A DNA stretch of 33,322 bases from Candidatus Thorarchaeota archaeon (GTDB taxonomy: Archaea > Asgardarchaeota > Thorarchaeia > Thorarchaeales > Thorarchaeaceae), in NCBI GenBank assembly GCA_016840685.1, contig JAEORX010000016.1:1-33322 (forward strand), in the 5' to 3' direction. Positions 33,183-33,322 of this stretch are shown here, one piece after another. The notes under the pieces are model-generated. The model made no database searches, was not told the origin of the DNA, and was given only the letters and a program-made list of their open reading frames with translations. Made by a program: the position numbers and the translations under genes. How positions within the stretch are numbered: the stretch's first letter is position 1; each line of letters starts with the position of its first letter.

Positions 33183-33322
33183 TAGACTCCCTCCGGTATT
33201 GTCAATGTTGTCCAGTCTGGATACTCTTCTGGTTTGATTGTTTGTCGCTCCTTCATCCAATCCACAAGGTCATGTACAGTCTTGATTGCTGCAGGATGCA
33301 TCATCATGAAGAGGTCATTTCC
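33182..33322 (-). CDS. cdhD: Acetyl-CoA decarbonylase/synthase delta subunit, C-terminal end only
   Basis: The minus-strand frame entering from the right edge translates as GNDLFMMMHPAAIKTVHDLV and ends with TIPEGV at TAA 33184-33182. The GND-FMMMHP motif is the well-known C-terminal signature of CdhD, the small corrinoid subunit. Only the last 46 residues are in the window. The stop overlaps the cdhE ATG by one base (TAATG), so the operon order is cdhD-cdhE-cooC. Confidence 0.9.
   Translation of the reverse strand, partial: GNDLFMMMHPAAIKTVHDLVDWMKERQTIKPEEYPDWTTLTIPEGV

Noticed and set aside
1-33322. CRISPR arrays, insertion sequences, rRNA genes
   Set aside because: No regularly spaced repeats with unique spacers, no transposase-like protein and no rRNA sequence were seen on either strand.

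Overview
The window is chromosomal DNA of an archaeon and almost certainly an Asgard archaeon. Archaeal markers are TFB, the UbiA-type prenyltransferase of ether-lipid synthesis, a CODH/acetyl-CoA synthase cluster of archaeal type, archaeal AspRS and ArgRS, a tRNA-His with a BHB-type intron candidate, and many GTG/TTG starts. The Asgard signal is a compact ESCRT locus: Vps22/EAP30, Vps25, Vps4 with an MIT domain, a Snf7-type ESCRT-III protein, and a protein ending in a steadiness-box-like domain. A longin-like protein supports this. Thorarchaeota is my best guess at lineage, from general resemblance only; no search was run.

Layout. 1-1705: edge of a winged-helix gene, then aspS. 1796-6868: the ESCRT block, with vps22 (+) facing vps25 and vps4 (-), a divergent promoter, ESCRT-III (+), and a convergent zinc-finger/coiled-coil/GRAM-like/steadiness-box gene (-). 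7035-11680: the tldD/tldE pair and argS. 11681-13975: a long leader, TFB with an intrinsic-type hairpin at its stop codon, and the longin-like protein. 13976-16669 (-): DUF6125-like protein, endonuclease IV-like TIM barrel and a Trm11/TrmG10-like methylase, all overlapping. 16785-19290: UbiA, a zinc-ribbon YIP1 protein and an ECF S component. 19365-22221: a winged-helix gene, then a divergent operon of regulator, second S component and HypB, then a TraB-like protein. 22417-26982 is more accessory: a small regulator, small membrane proteins, an ornithine cyclodeaminase homologue, a decayed luciferase-like oxidoreductase, an MFS transporter and an XRE/membrane-protein pair with a tandem-repeat operator candidate. 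27129-28915: Nudix hydrolase, membrane protein, tRNA-His, GrpB. 28988-33322 (-): a CoA-transferase/GNAT fusion, then CooC, CdhE and the end of CdhD.

How the genes fit together. The ESCRT block encodes ESCRT-II subunits (Vps22, Vps25), an ESCRT-III polymer subunit and its disassembly ATPase. The 525-residue steadiness-box protein is a plausible ESCRT-I-like or membrane-targeting adaptor and is the most interesting gene here. The Cdh genes with CooC indicate a Wood-Ljungdahl carbonyl branch with nickel insertion. HypB beside an S component suggests nickel handling elsewhere in the same cell. All functions are inferred from reading motifs and remembered family sequences.
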